Shown: positions 53,939-63,208, counted from the stretch's first letter. The stretch is 64,000 nt of DNA from Pseudomonadota bacterium (GCA_023457495.1 JAEWLQ010000107.1:1-64000); one strand, 5' to 3'. Numbers and translations are program-made. Notes: generated by a model not told the origin, from the sequence alone.

Positions 53939-54673
53939 TCAGATCATCCATCCGCCATCGATGACGTGAATCTGCCCGGTGGTGAATCCGGACTCATCGC
54001 TCGCCAGGTGCAGCGCGAGCGCCGCGATCTCCTCCGGCTTGCCCAGCCTTCCCATCGGCTGGCGCGCCTCGAACTCGGCGCGCGTCTTCGCATAATCGCC
54101 AGACGAGTGCAGGCGTGCCTGCAACGAGGGCGTATCGACGGTGCCGGGGCAGATGGCGTTGCAGCGAATGCCCTGCGCCACGAAGTCCGCGGCCACGGAT
54201 TTGGTGAGCCCGATCACGGCGGCCTTGGTGGCGCCGTACGCGCAGCGGTCGGGTACGCCCGTGATGGAGCCTGCGACCGAGGACATGTTGATGATCGAGC
54301 CCGCACGCGCCGCGATCATCGCGGGCAGGAACGCGCGGATCATGTGGAACATCGCGTTGACGTTCAACTCGAACGCCTTGCGCCATTCCTCGGGATCGAC
54401 GGTGAGGACGGTGCCCTTGGGCACCATGCCCGCGCAGTTGAACAACACGTCGATCCTGCCGACGGACTGCGCGAACGCGGCGATCGCTGCCGGATCGCGC
54501 ACGTCGAGCACGTGCCCCTCGCAGTTCGCCAAGGTTCGCAGTGAATTTCCGTCGATGTCGACGGTCAGCACACGCGCGCCCGCGCGTGCGAACGCCTCCG
54601 CGCTCGCGTGGCCGATGCCGGAACCGGCCGCGGTGACCACCGCGGTCTTACCCTTCAGTCGTTCAGATTCCAT
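53939..54673 (-). CDS. SDR dehydrogenase, probable 2-keto-3-deoxy-L-fuconate dehydrogenase
   Basis: The 244-residue protein is a classical short-chain dehydrogenase: TAAGSGIGHASAEAFA cofactor loop, FNCAGMVP, catalytic Ser in NMSSVAGS and YGATKAAVIG (Tyr-x-x-x-Lys), DGGWMI end. In Xanthomonas a close type oxidises 2-keto-3-deoxy-L-fuconate. The role is assigned from being last in an operon with FucP, an aldose dehydrogenase and a lactonase; it overlaps the lactonase by 11 bp. Confidence 0.8.
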   Translation of the reverse strand: MESERLKGKTAVVTAAGSGIGHASAEAFARAGARVLTVDIDGNSLRTLANCEGHVLDVRDPAAIAAFAQSVGRIDVLFNCAGMVPKGTVLTVDPEEWRKAFELNVNAMFHMIRAFLPAMIAARAGSIINMSSVAGSITGVPDRCAYGATKAAVIGLTKSVAADFVAQGIRCNAICPGTVDTPSLQARLHSSGDYAKTRAEFEARQPMGRLGKPEEIAALALHLASDESGFTTGQIHVIDGGWMI

Positions 54674-55487
54674 AAGTCAATCGTGCCACGCCGGAGTAGA
54701 TCGATTCACGTTCTGCGTCGCTGAGCTGCGCGAGCAGGGTTTCGCTGGTGTCGCGCCAGTCATCGTAAGTGCAGACGAGCTCGCACACGGGCCAGTCGCT
54801 GCCCCACATGAGCCGTCGCGGACCGAACTCCGCCAGCAGATGTTCGACGCTGTCGCGCAGCACGGCGGCATCGGCGCTGTGCGCCTCGGTCACGAGACCG
54901 GAGAGCTTGCAGACGATCGGCGTCTCACGCGCGAGCGCGGAGATCTCTTTCTTCCATTGCGCTACATTGCCGGACGCGATCGGCGGCTTCGCTCCGTGGT
55001 CCAGCACCATCACGAGGTCCGGATATCGCGCGATGAGCTCGCGCAGCGCCGGCAGGTGCTTCGTGAGAATCAGCGCATCGAACGTCAGCCCGTGATCGAT
55101 CATCGCCTCGAATGCCGGCGCGAGATCCTCGCGCAGCATCCATTCGGGATCGGCGATGTCCTGGATCATCGGCCGCAGTCCCAGGAGTTTCGCGTCGAGG
55201 GCCAGCTTCCCGATGACCTCCGGCGCATCCGTGGCCTCGAAGTCCGCCCAGCCGACGACGCCGGCGATGAACGCGTTATCGCGGGCGAACGACAAGAGAT
55301 AGTGCGTCTCCGCCACCGTCGGCGCCGCCTGCACGAGAATCGTCTGTGCAATCCCGGTCCGCGCGAGTGACGGCTCGAGGTCCTCCGGCAGGAAATCGCG
55401 GTAGATAGGAGCGAAGGCGGGAGTCAGCCAGCCGTAGTCGCCGCGATCCAGTTGCCAGAAGTGCTGGTGGCTGTCGACGCGCGTCAT
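54663..55487 (-). CDS. Amidohydrolase, probable L-fuconolactonase
   Basis: The 274-residue enzyme is of the amidohydrolase-2 superfamily: the metal-site start MTRVDSHQHFWQLDRGDYGW, VLDHGAKPPIASG and the C-terminal MWGSDWPVCELVCTY. It should open the sugar lactone made by the aldose dehydrogenase. ATG 55487 overlaps the stop of the upstream reductase gene by four bases; longer open frame upstream is spurious. Confidence 0.85.
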   Translation of the reverse strand: MTRVDSHQHFWQLDRGDYGWLTPAFAPIYRDFLPEDLEPSLARTGIAQTILVQAAPTVAETHYLLSFARDNAFIAGVVGWADFEATDAPEVIGKLALDAKLLGLRPMIQDIADPEWMLREDLAPAFEAMIDHGLTFDALILTKHLPALRELIARYPDLVMVLDHGAKPPIASGNVAQWKKEISALARETPIVCKLSGLVTEAHSADAAVLRDSVEHLLAEFGPRRLMWGSDWPVCELVCTYDDWRDTSETLLAQLSDAERESIYSGVARLTYGI

Positions 55488-56509
55488 GCCGGCAGTGGAG
55501 CGCGCGGATCGACGAGACCGCGATCGCGCAGGGCGCGCCAGAATTCCGCCGGAATCGGCTGCGCGAACATCGCCGCGCAGTGGCGCGCTTCCGCGCCGCT
55601 CGCGCAGCCCGCGACGACACTCGCCACCGACGGGTGCGCGAGCGGGAATTGCAGCGCCGCGGCCGCCAGCGGCACGGAGAACTCCTCGCACAATGTCTCG
55701 AGCCGGCGCACGCGGTCCAGCACCTCGGCGGGCACGGCCGAGTAGTTGTAGTGAGATTGTGCTACCCCGCGCGAGCCCGCCGCGAGGATTCCCGAGTTGA
55801 ACGGGCCGCCGCAGATGATGGACACGCCGCGATCGGCGCACAGCGGCAGCAGCTCGGCGAGCGCGGGCTGTTCGAGCAGCGTGTATCGGCCCGCAAGCAG
55901 GATGCAATCGAGCTCGCAGGACTGCAGCAGCTCCACGCACACTTCCCACTCGTTGACGCCGATGCCGATGGCACGCACCGAGCCGGCGTCGCGCAGCTCG
56001 CGCATCGCGCGATAGCCGCCGTCGAGGAATTCGCGGACGCGTGCGGCATGTTGAGCGCCGTGTGTCATCCGCCCGATGTCATGGCACAGCAGCACATCGA
56101 CGCTGTTGACGCCGAGCCGCTCGAGACTCTCGGCATGCGAGCGCATGACCGATTCGTAGCCGTAGTCGAACACGGGCGTGAAAGGCTGCGCGGAAAAGAA
56201 CCCTTCGCGTTCGATTCGCGCGTCCTGCGGGCCCGTGGGCACGAGCTTCCGTCCCACCTTGGTGGAGATCACAAGCGGTGGCTGCTCGCCGCGCAGCGCG
56301 GCGCCGAGACGCAGCTCGGCGAGGCCGAACCCGTAGTAAGGAGCCGTATCGAAGTACCGAACTCCCGTGGCGAGCGACTCGCGCACGGCGGAACGCGCCT
56401 GCTCTTTGTCTATCTCGCGGTACAGGTTGCCGATCGCCGCGCCGCCGAATCCGAGCACGCTGACTTCCACAGCCGTGCGCCCGAGCGGGCGGCGCGCGAG
56501 CATCGTCAT
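55484..56509 (-). CDS. Aldo/keto reductase, probable L-fucose dehydrogenase
   Basis: The 341-residue protein is of the AKR family close to D-threo-aldose 1-dehydrogenase: VSVLGFGGAAIGNLYREIDK, catalytic Asp and Tyr in RYFDTAPYYGFGLAE, Lys in VISTKVGRK and His in LLCHDIGR. It would oxidise L-fucose to the lactone with NAD(P). ATG 56509 (MTMLARRPLGRTAVEV) overlaps the fucP stop; a second Met two codons on is also possible. Confidence 0.85.
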   Translation of the reverse strand: MTMLARRPLGRTAVEVSVLGFGGAAIGNLYREIDKEQARSAVRESLATGVRYFDTAPYYGFGLAELRLGAALRGEQPPLVISTKVGRKLVPTGPQDARIEREGFFSAQPFTPVFDYGYESVMRSHAESLERLGVNSVDVLLCHDIGRMTHGAQHAARVREFLDGGYRAMRELRDAGSVRAIGIGVNEWEVCVELLQSCELDCILLAGRYTLLEQPALAELLPLCADRGVSIICGGPFNSGILAAGSRGVAQSHYNYSAVPAEVLDRVRRLETLCEEFSVPLAAAALQFPLAHPSVASVVAGCASGAEARHCAAMFAQPIPAEFWRALRDRGLVDPRAPLPA

Positions 56510-57801
56510 GCCGAAGCGGCCGTCCTGCCGCGCGACGCCCAGGCGAAGACGAACACCATCGCGAAGCAAACCGCCGGCACGATGTACGCGACGTTGATCG
56601 ACGTCTCGCGCGACACCCAGCCCATGATCGCGGTGAACACCGCGCCGCCGATGATCGCCATGACGAGGAACGACGAGCCGGATTTCGTGTACGGCCCGAG
56701 CCCGCGCAGGCTGATGGTGAAGATCGTCGGGAACATGATGGACATGAAGAAGCTCGAGGCGATCAGCGCGTACAGGCCGGTGGTACCGCCGGTCGCGACG
56801 GCGACGAGACACAACACGACGTTGATGGCCGCGAACAGGGCCAGCAGTTTCCCGGCGTTCACGCGCGACATCAGCAACGTGCCGACGATGCGCCCCGCGA
56901 AGAAGATGGCGAACGAGATGGGAAGCCAGTGCAACGCGTCCTTCTCGAGTGTTCCCGGGAAGTTCACCTGCGTGTAGCGGATCAGGAAGCTCCACACGCC
57001 GACCTGCGCGCCGACGTACGCGAACTGCGCGAATACGCCGAGCCAGTAGTGAGGGAAGGCCAGCAGTCCGCGGAAGCCGCCGTCGGTTCCGGCGCCCGCG
57101 CCGCGCGGCTCGTCGACCGGCGGAAACTTCACGCAGGCCACGAGCACCGCCCAGCCGGCCACCAGCGCGGCGATCAGGATGTACGGTAGTTTGACGGCCG
57201 CGAGCTCGGCGGAGCGGAAGGCCTCGAGCGCCGCCGGCGTCATCGCGGCCATCTCCTCCGGCGTGTGGTGCACGTCGGAGAAGATCAGGAGGCCGCCGAT
57301 GTACGAGCCCATCATCGTGCCGATCGGGTTGAAGGTCTGCGCGAAGTTCAGGCGCTGGTCGGCGCTGCTCGCCGGGCCCATCACCGCGATCAGCGGATTC
57401 GCCGAGGTTTCGAGAAAGGCGAGGCCGCTGGCGATGACGTAGAGCGCGCCGAGGAACGCGTAGTAGTGGCTGGCATCGGCGGCCGGCAGGAACAGCAGCG
57501 CACCTGCGCCATAGAGACCCAGCCCCAGCAACACGGCGGCGCGATAACCGAACCGCCGCATGAACAGCGACGCCGGAATCGCGAAACAGAAATATCCGAA
57601 ATAGAACGCGGACTGCACCAGGCTCGATGCGAAATCGTCGAGCTGGAACGCCTTGCGGAACTGCGGGATCAGAACGTCGTTGAGGCTGTTCGCCACACCC
57701 CACATGAAAAACAGTCCGACGATGAGGATCGTCGCGAACACGTAGCCCGGTGTGATCAGCGCGCGGCTCGGCTCCATGGCTTTCATCGAGGGGGTGCTCA
57801 T
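56506..57801 (-). CDS. fucP: L-fucose:H+ symporter FucP-type
   Basis: A 431-residue MFS permease with the FucP motifs FFMWGVANSLNDVLIPQF, FCFAIPASLFMRRFGYRAAV, GLAFLETSANPLIAVMGP and AQTFNPIGTMMGSYIGG. FucP-type carriers import L-fucose and related sugars with a proton. The gene overlaps both iclR (upstream) and the reductase gene (downstream) by ATGA. Confidence 0.9.
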   Translation of the reverse strand: MSTPSMKAMEPSRALITPGYVFATILIVGLFFMWGVANSLNDVLIPQFRKAFQLDDFASSLVQSAFYFGYFCFAIPASLFMRRFGYRAAVLLGLGLYGAGALLFLPAADASHYYAFLGALYVIASGLAFLETSANPLIAVMGPASSADQRLNFAQTFNPIGTMMGSYIGGLLIFSDVHHTPEEMAAMTPAALEAFRSAELAAVKLPYILIAALVAGWAVLVACVKFPPVDEPRGAGAGTDGGFRGLLAFPHYWLGVFAQFAYVGAQVGVWSFLIRYTQVNFPGTLEKDALHWLPISFAIFFAGRIVGTLLMSRVNAGKLLALFAAINVVLCLVAVATGGTTGLYALIASSFFMSIMFPTIFTISLRGLGPYTKSGSSFLVMAIIGGAVFTAIMGWVSRETSINVAYIVPAVCFAMVFVFAWASRGRTAASA

Positions 57802-58601
57802 AACAATTCTCCGTTGACGATTTCGGCGGATATGCGGCGCGCGGCGGTGCGCACGTGTTCGACTGCCTGAGGCATTTCGACCAGCAGGGGATTCGAGTGA
57901 ACGAAAGGCACGACGAGCGTGGCGACCGCGGTTTCACCGCGCAGGATCGGCGTGGCCAGGTCGACGATGCCGCGTACGAAGTCGGAGGGGGCCTCGTGAT
58001 GACCACGCGCGCGCACGATGTTTGCCCGCGCGGTGAACGACTCGGCGGCCTCGCCCTTGAGCCGGCAACGCTTGAGCCATTGCTGGCGCACCTCATCGTC
58101 CTGGTAGGCGAACAACACCAGGCCCGACGCCGCGCGCGCGATCTCCCGCCGGTAACCCACGCGCACGGAGAAGCCGAGATCACCGGGCCTCTCGATGCGC
58201 GCGATGACGACGATCTGATCTTCGGAGGCGACGGCCATGTGGCACGACTGTCCGACGTCCTGCGTGAGCTTGCGCATGATCGGCAGCGCGGTTTCCACCA
58301 GCGTACGCACCGGCGCCTGCGCCATCGCGAGCGCGAATAGTTTGTTCGTGAGTACGTAACCCTTGCCGTCGTCGGCCTGCGTGATGAATCCCTTGCTCTC
58401 GAGCACCTGGAGCATGCGGAACAACTCGCCGGCCGAGCGGCCGAGCCGCTGCGAGATTGCCGAGAGATTGAGCGGCGATTTTTCCGCCGCGAGCAGTTCG
58501 ATGACGTCGAGGCCCTTCTCGAGAGCGGGCGCGCGATATCGCGCGATCTTCGAGCCCTCGTCCGCGATCGAGGCTACTGCCTCTTGATCTTGGTTTTTCA
58601 T
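57798..58601 (-). CDS. IclR-family regulator of the fucose operon
   Basis: The 267-residue protein has an N-terminal winged helix (ALEKGLDVIELLAAEKSPLN, LSAISQRLGRSAGELFRMLQ) and the IclR effector domain (GQSCHMAVASEDQIVVIARI and AASGLVLFAYQDDEVRQQWL). It is the first gene of the operon and divergent from the GH31 gene, so it probably controls both from the shared 166-bp gap. Confidence 0.92.
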   Translation of the reverse strand: MKNQDQEAVASIADEGSKIARYRAPALEKGLDVIELLAAEKSPLNLSAISQRLGRSAGELFRMLQVLESKGFITQADDGKGYVLTNKLFALAMAQAPVRTLVETALPIMRKLTQDVGQSCHMAVASEDQIVVIARIERPGDLGFSVRVGYRREIARAASGLVLFAYQDDEVRQQWLKRCRLKGEAAESFTARANIVRARGHHEAPSDFVRGIVDLATPILRGETAVATLVVPFVHSNPLLVEMPQAVEHVRTAARRISAEIVNGELL

Positions 58602-58613
58602 TAGAGCATTGTA

Positions 58614-58634
58614 CTTTCATTATAAAAATGAGAG
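58614..58634. promoter_or_regulatory. Imperfect palindrome with embedded -10 box between iclR and GH31 gene
   Basis: CTTTCATT (58614-58621) and AATGAGAG (58627-58634) match as inverted arms at 7 of 8 positions around ATAAA. On the minus strand a perfect TATAAT lies at 58624-58619, only 17 nt from the iclR ATG, with no clear -35 box. It fits an autoregulated IclR operator and an almost leaderless iclR mRNA. Confidence 0.5.
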
Positions 58635-58767
58635 CGGGTTGTTGGGGGGACTCGGGCGTCGCAGCGCTCCTATTCCGTCATCGGAATCCAGTTGCCGGAA
58701 GGCGTCACTCGAAGGCGATTTCGCGCCGTCGATGCACGTCTCCCGGCGCATTTCATTGGCCGGGGGA

Positions 58768-61620
58768 ATGATGAGATCACTTGCTGTACTCGTGTGTGTC
58801 GCGCTGCTTGCCGCCTGCGGAACGAAAAAGTCCGAAGGCTCGTTCGTGCGGAGCGAACGCGGCATCGTCGTCACGCCGGCCGCGAACGAGTCGCGCCGCG
58901 TGCGCCTCGAGGTCATCGGTGACCGCATCGTGCGTGTCACCGCGGCCGCGGATGGCAACCTCGATCTTCCGAAGAGTCTCATGGTCGTCGAGTCGGCGGC
59001 GGCGCCGGCTTTCGAGGTAGAGCAGCGCGAGGGCGACGTCGTTCTAACTACGACCCAGGTCGTCGCGACCGTGTCGCTGGCCGATGGCGCGGTGAAATTC
59101 ACGGATGCTTCCGGCAAGCCGCTGCTCGCGGAGGATTCACGCAGCACGCCTGCCAAAGGTATTTCACAGCGTTTCAATCCGGGCACCGACGAGGCGTTTT
59201 TCGGCGGCGGCCAGCACCAGTACGGCATGGTGAACCTGAACGGCGAAGACGTCGAGCTGTCGCAGCACAACTCCGACATCGCGGTGCCGTTCGTCGTCTC
59301 GACCCGCAACTACGGCGTACTCTGGGACAACAACGGCATATCGCGCATCGGCGATCCGCGACCCTACGGCCTCGCATCGCGCGATCTCGTCATCCGCGAC
59401 GCGAACGGCGAGGCCGGCGGCTTCACCGCGCGTTATTCGCTCGGCGGTGTGCAGAAGCTCGAGCGCATCGAGAAGGACATCAACTACCAGTACATCCGCG
59501 ACCGCTTCGACTGGCCCAACGAACTGCTTGAACCGAAGGCGCCAGTTCCCGGCGCGCCGCCCAACATCCTGCCTAACCAGTCGGTGGTTTGGGAGGGCAC
59601 GCTCGAAACGCAGAAGCCGGGCGTGCACAAGTTCCAGCTCTATGGCAGCAGCTACTTCAAGCTCTACGTGAACGACGCGCTGGTGCTCGATCGCTGGCGC
59701 CAGAACTGGAATCCGCTGTATCACCCCTTCGACGTGCCGATGACCGCGCAGGCTCCGACGAAAGTCCGCATCGAGTGGATTCCGGATGGCGGCTACATCG
59801 CACTGCTGCACAACGATCCGCTGCCCGATGCCGAGCGCCATTCGCTCACGTTCACCTCGGACGTCGGCCGCGCGGTCGACTATTACTTCATCCAGGGCGC
59901 CGACCAGGACCAGGTGATCGCCGGCTATCGCGCGCTCACGGGCAAGTCCGTGATGCTGCCGAAATGGGCCTACGGCTTCTGGCAGAGCCGCCAGCGGTAT
60001 ACGAACCAGAAAGAGCTGGTCGACGTCGTCAGCGAGTATCGCAAGCGCAAGATCCCGCTCGACAACATCGTGCTCGACTGGTTTTACTGGAAGGAGGATT
60101 CCTGGGGTTCACACGAATTCGACCCGGCACGGTTCCCCGATCCCAAGGGCATGGTGGATGCCGTGCACGCGCAGAACGCGCGCCTGATGATCTCCGTGTG
60201 GCCCAAGTTCTATCCGACCACGGCCAACTACCAGGAGCTCGATGACGCCGGCTTCATCTACCGCAAGAACGTCGAGGACGGTTACCTCGACTGGGTAGGC
60301 CCCGGCTACAAGAACGCGTTCTACGATCCGTATTCGCAGCCCGCGCGCGAGATGTACTGGCGCCAGGTCAACGAGAAGCTCGGCGTGCTCGGCATCGATG
60401 CGTGGTGGATGGACGCGACGGAGCCGGATCCGCACTCCAACCTGGACATCGATTCGCTGATCGCCCGCAACGGGCCGACGGCGTTGGGGCCGGCGGAGCA
60501 GCTCTTCAACACGTATGCGCTGGTCCACTCCGGTGGCGTCTACGAGGGCGCGCGCACGGCGCGGCCAGATACGCGCGCGTTCATCCTCACGCGCTCGGGC
60601 ACCGCCGGCATCCAGCGAAACGCCTCGGCGGTGTGGAGCGGCGACATCGTGTCGCGCTGGGATGACCTCTACAACCAGATCTCGTCAGGCGTCAGCATCG
60701 GATATTCGGGGCTGCCCAACTGGACGTTCGACATCGGCGGCTTCGCGCTCGAGCAGCGCTTCAGCACGCCGAAGCCCAAGCCGGAGGATCTCGCCGAGTG
60801 GCGCGAGCTCAACCTGCGCTGGTTCCAGCTCGGCGCGTTCGCGCCCATCTTCCGCTCGCACGGCGAGTTCCCGTTCCGCGAGATCTACAATCTCGCGCCG
60901 CAGGGCTCGGAGGTCTACAACAGCCTCGTGTGGTACGACAAGCTGCGTTACCGGCTGATGCCATACATCTACACGCTCGCGGCCGACACGCATCATCGCG
61001 ACGGCACGATCATGCGCGGCCTCGCGATGGACTTCACGGACGACGTCGCGGCGCGCAACGTGCGCGACCAGTACCTGTTCGGAAAGGCCTTCCTCGTGGC
61101 GCCGGTGTACAAGCACCAGGCGCGGTCGCGGCAGGTCTATCTACCGGCCGGCGCCAACTGGTTCGACTTCCACTCGGGAGCGGTGCAGTCGGGTGGCCAG
61201 ATCGTCGAGGCCGCGGCTCCGCTGGCGCGCATGCCGCTGTTCGTTCGTTCGGGATCGATCGTGCCCGTGGGTCCGGAAATCCAGCACACGGCCGAGAAGC
61301 CCGGGGCGCCTCTGACGCTGTTGGTGTTCACCGGCGCGGACGGCTCCTTCGACTACTACGAGGATGACGGAGTCAGCTACGGCTACGAACGCGGCGAATT
61401 CGCGCGCATCCCGCTGCGCTACGACGCCGAGAAAGACACGTTGACCATCGGCGCGCGCTCCGGCAGCTACCAGGGCATGCCCGGGAAGCGCACCTTCCGC
61501 GTGCGCTGGATTCGTGCGGGCGCGAAGCCGCCGTCCAATCTCGATGCGCCGGCCGATGCCACCGTCGAATACGTGGGCGCCGAACTTTCAGTGCCGGGCG
61601 CGGGTTCCCGGAAAAACTAG
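58768..61620 (+). CDS. GH31 lipoprotein with PA14 insert, probable alpha-xylosidase
   Basis: A 950-residue lipoprotein (lipobox LAVLVCVALLAACGTK) of glycoside hydrolase family 31. A PA14-like domain interrupts the N-terminal part (TLETQKPGVHKFQLYGSSYF, KLYVNDALVLDRWR), as in the xyloglucan alpha-xylosidase of Cellvibrio. The nucleophile is Asp549 in WWMDATEPD and the acid/base Asp626 in VWSGDIVSRW. It would remove xylose from xyloglucan oligosaccharides at the cell surface. ATG 58768 or 58771 gives the shortest signal; ATG 58732 is possible. Confidence 0.9.
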   Translation: MMRSLAVLVCVALLAACGTKKSEGSFVRSERGIVVTPAANESRRVRLEVIGDRIVRVTAAADGNLDLPKSLMVVESAAAPAFEVEQREGDVVLTTTQVVATVSLADGAVKFTDASGKPLLAEDSRSTPAKGISQRFNPGTDEAFFGGGQHQYGMVNLNGEDVELSQHNSDIAVPFVVSTRNYGVLWDNNGISRIGDPRPYGLASRDLVIRDANGEAGGFTARYSLGGVQKLERIEKDINYQYIRDRFDWPNELLEPKAPVPGAPPNILPNQSVVWEGTLETQKPGVHKFQLYGSSYFKLYVNDALVLDRWRQNWNPLYHPFDVPMTAQAPTKVRIEWIPDGGYIALLHNDPLPDAERHSLTFTSDVGRAVDYYFIQGADQDQVIAGYRALTGKSVMLPKWAYGFWQSRQRYTNQKELVDVVSEYRKRKIPLDNIVLDWFYWKEDSWGSHEFDPARFPDPKGMVDAVHAQNARLMISVWPKFYPTTANYQELDDAGFIYRKNVEDGYLDWVGPGYKNAFYDPYSQPAREMYWRQVNEKLGVLGIDAWWMDATEPDPHSNLDIDSLIARNGPTALGPAEQLFNTYALVHSGGVYEGARTARPDTRAFILTRSGTAGIQRNASAVWSGDIVSRWDDLYNQISSGVSIGYSGLPNWTFDIGGFALEQRFSTPKPKPEDLAEWRELNLRWFQLGAFAPIFRSHGEFPFREIYNLAPQGSEVYNSLVWYDKLRYRLMPYIYTLAADTHHRDGTIMRGLAMDFTDDVAARNVRDQYLFGKAFLVAPVYKHQARSRQVYLPAGANWFDFHSGAVQSGGQIVEAAAPLARMPLFVRSGSIVPVGPEIQHTAEKPGAPLTLLVFTGADGSFDYYEDDGVSYGYERGEFARIPLRYDAEKDTLTIGARSGSYQGMPGKRTFRVRWIRAGAKPPSNLDAPADATVEYVGAELSVPGAGSRKN

Positions 61621-61636
61621 CGGTCGGGCGGCCAGG

Positions 61637-61659
61637 CGCCGCCGTATACTCGGGCGGCG
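61637..61659 (+). promoter_or_regulatory. Possible zwf promoter inside a hairpin
   Basis: CGCCGCC (61637-61643) pairs with GGCGGCG (61653-61659), with TATACT (61645-61650) in the loop and no good -35 box. The 72-bp gap between the GH31 gene and zwf has no T tract, so the stem is not a classic terminator. Confidence 0.25.
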
Positions 61660-61692
61660 AGGGGGTGTTCTCCACTAACAAGTGAGTACACC

Positions 61693-63156
61693 ATGGCAAA
61701 GGTTCCGGCGGGCGTCGGTCCCCGCTTTCCGCAGGTCGTCATTCTGGTCGGTGCGACCGGGGACCTCGCACGTCGCAAGCTGATTCCCGGTCTACTGCAT
61801 CTCGCGACCGCGGGCTTCATCCCGGGCTGCCGCATCGTCGGCGTTTCGCTCGACGAGTTCGACGCCGCGGGTTTCCGCGCATTCGCGCGCGCCGCGATCG
61901 ATGAATTCTCCGCGCGCAGGATCTCCAACGACGACTGGAACGCGTTCGCGGGCTCGCTCGATTATGTCTCGCTCAAATCCGGACCCGCCGCGCTCGCGGC
62001 CGCGGTGGCCGCCGCCGAGAAATCCATCGGCGCGGAGAGCCGGCGTCTGCACTATCTATCCGTGCCCCCGGGCGCGGCGCTCTCCGCCGTACGCATGCTC
62101 GGGGAGGCGGGCCTGGTCGCCAACTCGCGCATCATCATGGAAAAGCCGTTCGGCGCCGATCTCGCCAGCGCCGTCGAGCTCAACGCGAAGCTCCACGAAG
62201 TGTTCGCCGAGCAGCAGATCTTTCGCATCGATCACTATCTCGGCAAGGAGCCGGCGCAGAACATCCTCGCGTTCCGGTTCGCCAACGGCCTGTTCGAGCC
62301 GATCTGGAACCGCAACTTCATCGACCACGTGCAGATCGATGTGCCGGAGACTCTCGGTCTCGGCAAACGCTCCGCGTTCTACGAATCCACCGGCGCCTAT
62401 CGCGACATGGTGGTCACGCACCTGTTCCAGATCCTCGGCTTCATGGCGATGGAGCCGCCGACGCATCTCGCGCCGCGGCCGATCAGCGAGGAGAAGAACA
62501 AGGTCTTCCGCAGCATGGTGCCGATCGCGCCCACGGACGTCGTGCGCGGCCAGTACAACGGCTACCGGAGCGAGGAGGGCGTCTCGCCCGATTCCGACAC
62601 GGAGACCTTCATCGCGCTGAAATGTGCGATCGACAACTGGCGCTGGGCCGGCGTGCCCTTCTATCTACGCACCGGCAAGCGCATGGCCGAGGGCCAGCGC
62701 ATCATCTCGATCGCGTTCCGCGAACCGCCCAAGAGCATGTTCCCCGCGGACTCCGGCCTCGGCGCGCACGGACCGGATCACCTGACGTTCGACTTGGCGG
62801 ACGCCGCGCGCACCTCGCTGTCGTTCTACGGCAAACGCCCGGGCCCCGGCATGAAGCTCGACAAGCACAGCCTGCAGTTCGCGATGAACGACACGGGCCA
62901 GATCGGCGACGTGCTCGAGGCCTACGAAAGGCTCATCCTCGATGCGATGCGCGGCGATCACACGCTGTTCACGACCGCCGAAGGCATCGAGCGCCTGTGG
63001 GAAATCTCCGGGCCGCTGCTCGAATCGCCGCCGCCCGTGAAGGGTTATGCGCCGGGCACCTGGGGTCCGAACGCCATTCACCAGCTCGTCGCGCCGCACG
63101 CCTGGCGGTTGCCCTTCGAGCGAGCCTGGCGGGATCCGAACAGACAGGGCAGCTAG
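61693..63156 (+). CDS. zwf: Glucose-6-phosphate 1-dehydrogenase
   Basis: The enzyme oxidises glucose 6-phosphate to 6-phosphogluconolactone, opening the pentose-phosphate and Entner-Doudoroff routes and making NADPH. The 487 residues have the cofactor motif VGATGDLARRKL (19-30), EKPFGADLASA, the substrate motif RIDHYLGKE (178-186) with the catalytic His region, and RTGKRM. The usual partners pgl and edd are not adjacent. It would process glucose set free from glycans by the enzymes nearby. Confidence 0.97.
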   Translation: MAKVPAGVGPRFPQVVILVGATGDLARRKLIPGLLHLATAGFIPGCRIVGVSLDEFDAAGFRAFARAAIDEFSARRISNDDWNAFAGSLDYVSLKSGPAALAAAVAAAEKSIGAESRRLHYLSVPPGAALSAVRMLGEAGLVANSRIIMEKPFGADLASAVELNAKLHEVFAEQQIFRIDHYLGKEPAQNILAFRFANGLFEPIWNRNFIDHVQIDVPETLGLGKRSAFYESTGAYRDMVVTHLFQILGFMAMEPPTHLAPRPISEEKNKVFRSMVPIAPTDVVRGQYNGYRSEEGVSPDSDTETFIALKCAIDNWRWAGVPFYLRTGKRMAEGQRIISIAFREPPKSMFPADSGLGAHGPDHLTFDLADAARTSLSFYGKRPGPGMKLDKHSLQFAMNDTGQIGDVLEAYERLILDAMRGDHTLFTTAEGIERLWEISGPLLESPPPVKGYAPGTWGPNAIHQLVAPHAWRLPFERAWRDPNRQGS

Positions 63157-63171
63157 GGATCTCCGTCCAGT

Positions 63172-63208
63172 TAACAATCATTCTCAGTTGTAAACGCGAA
63201 TGATTCGC
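63172..63208. promoter_or_regulatory. Tandem Fur-like boxes before the siderophore receptor
   Basis: TAACAATCATTCTCA (63172-63186) matches the 7-1-7 Fur pattern TGATAATnATTATCA at 11 of 14 positions. Ten bases on, CGCGAATGATTCGCA (63195-63209) contains the exact palindrome GCGAAT-G-ATTCGC and matches at 9 of 14. The position before a TonB-dependent receptor gene supports iron control. Confidence 0.65.

Noticed and set aside
56510..58183. 899-residue frame that would fuse the aldo/keto reductase to upstream sequence
   Set aside because: The added part is out of phase with fucP and iclR, is Arg/Ala-rich, and the four-base overlaps of the real genes explain the locus.
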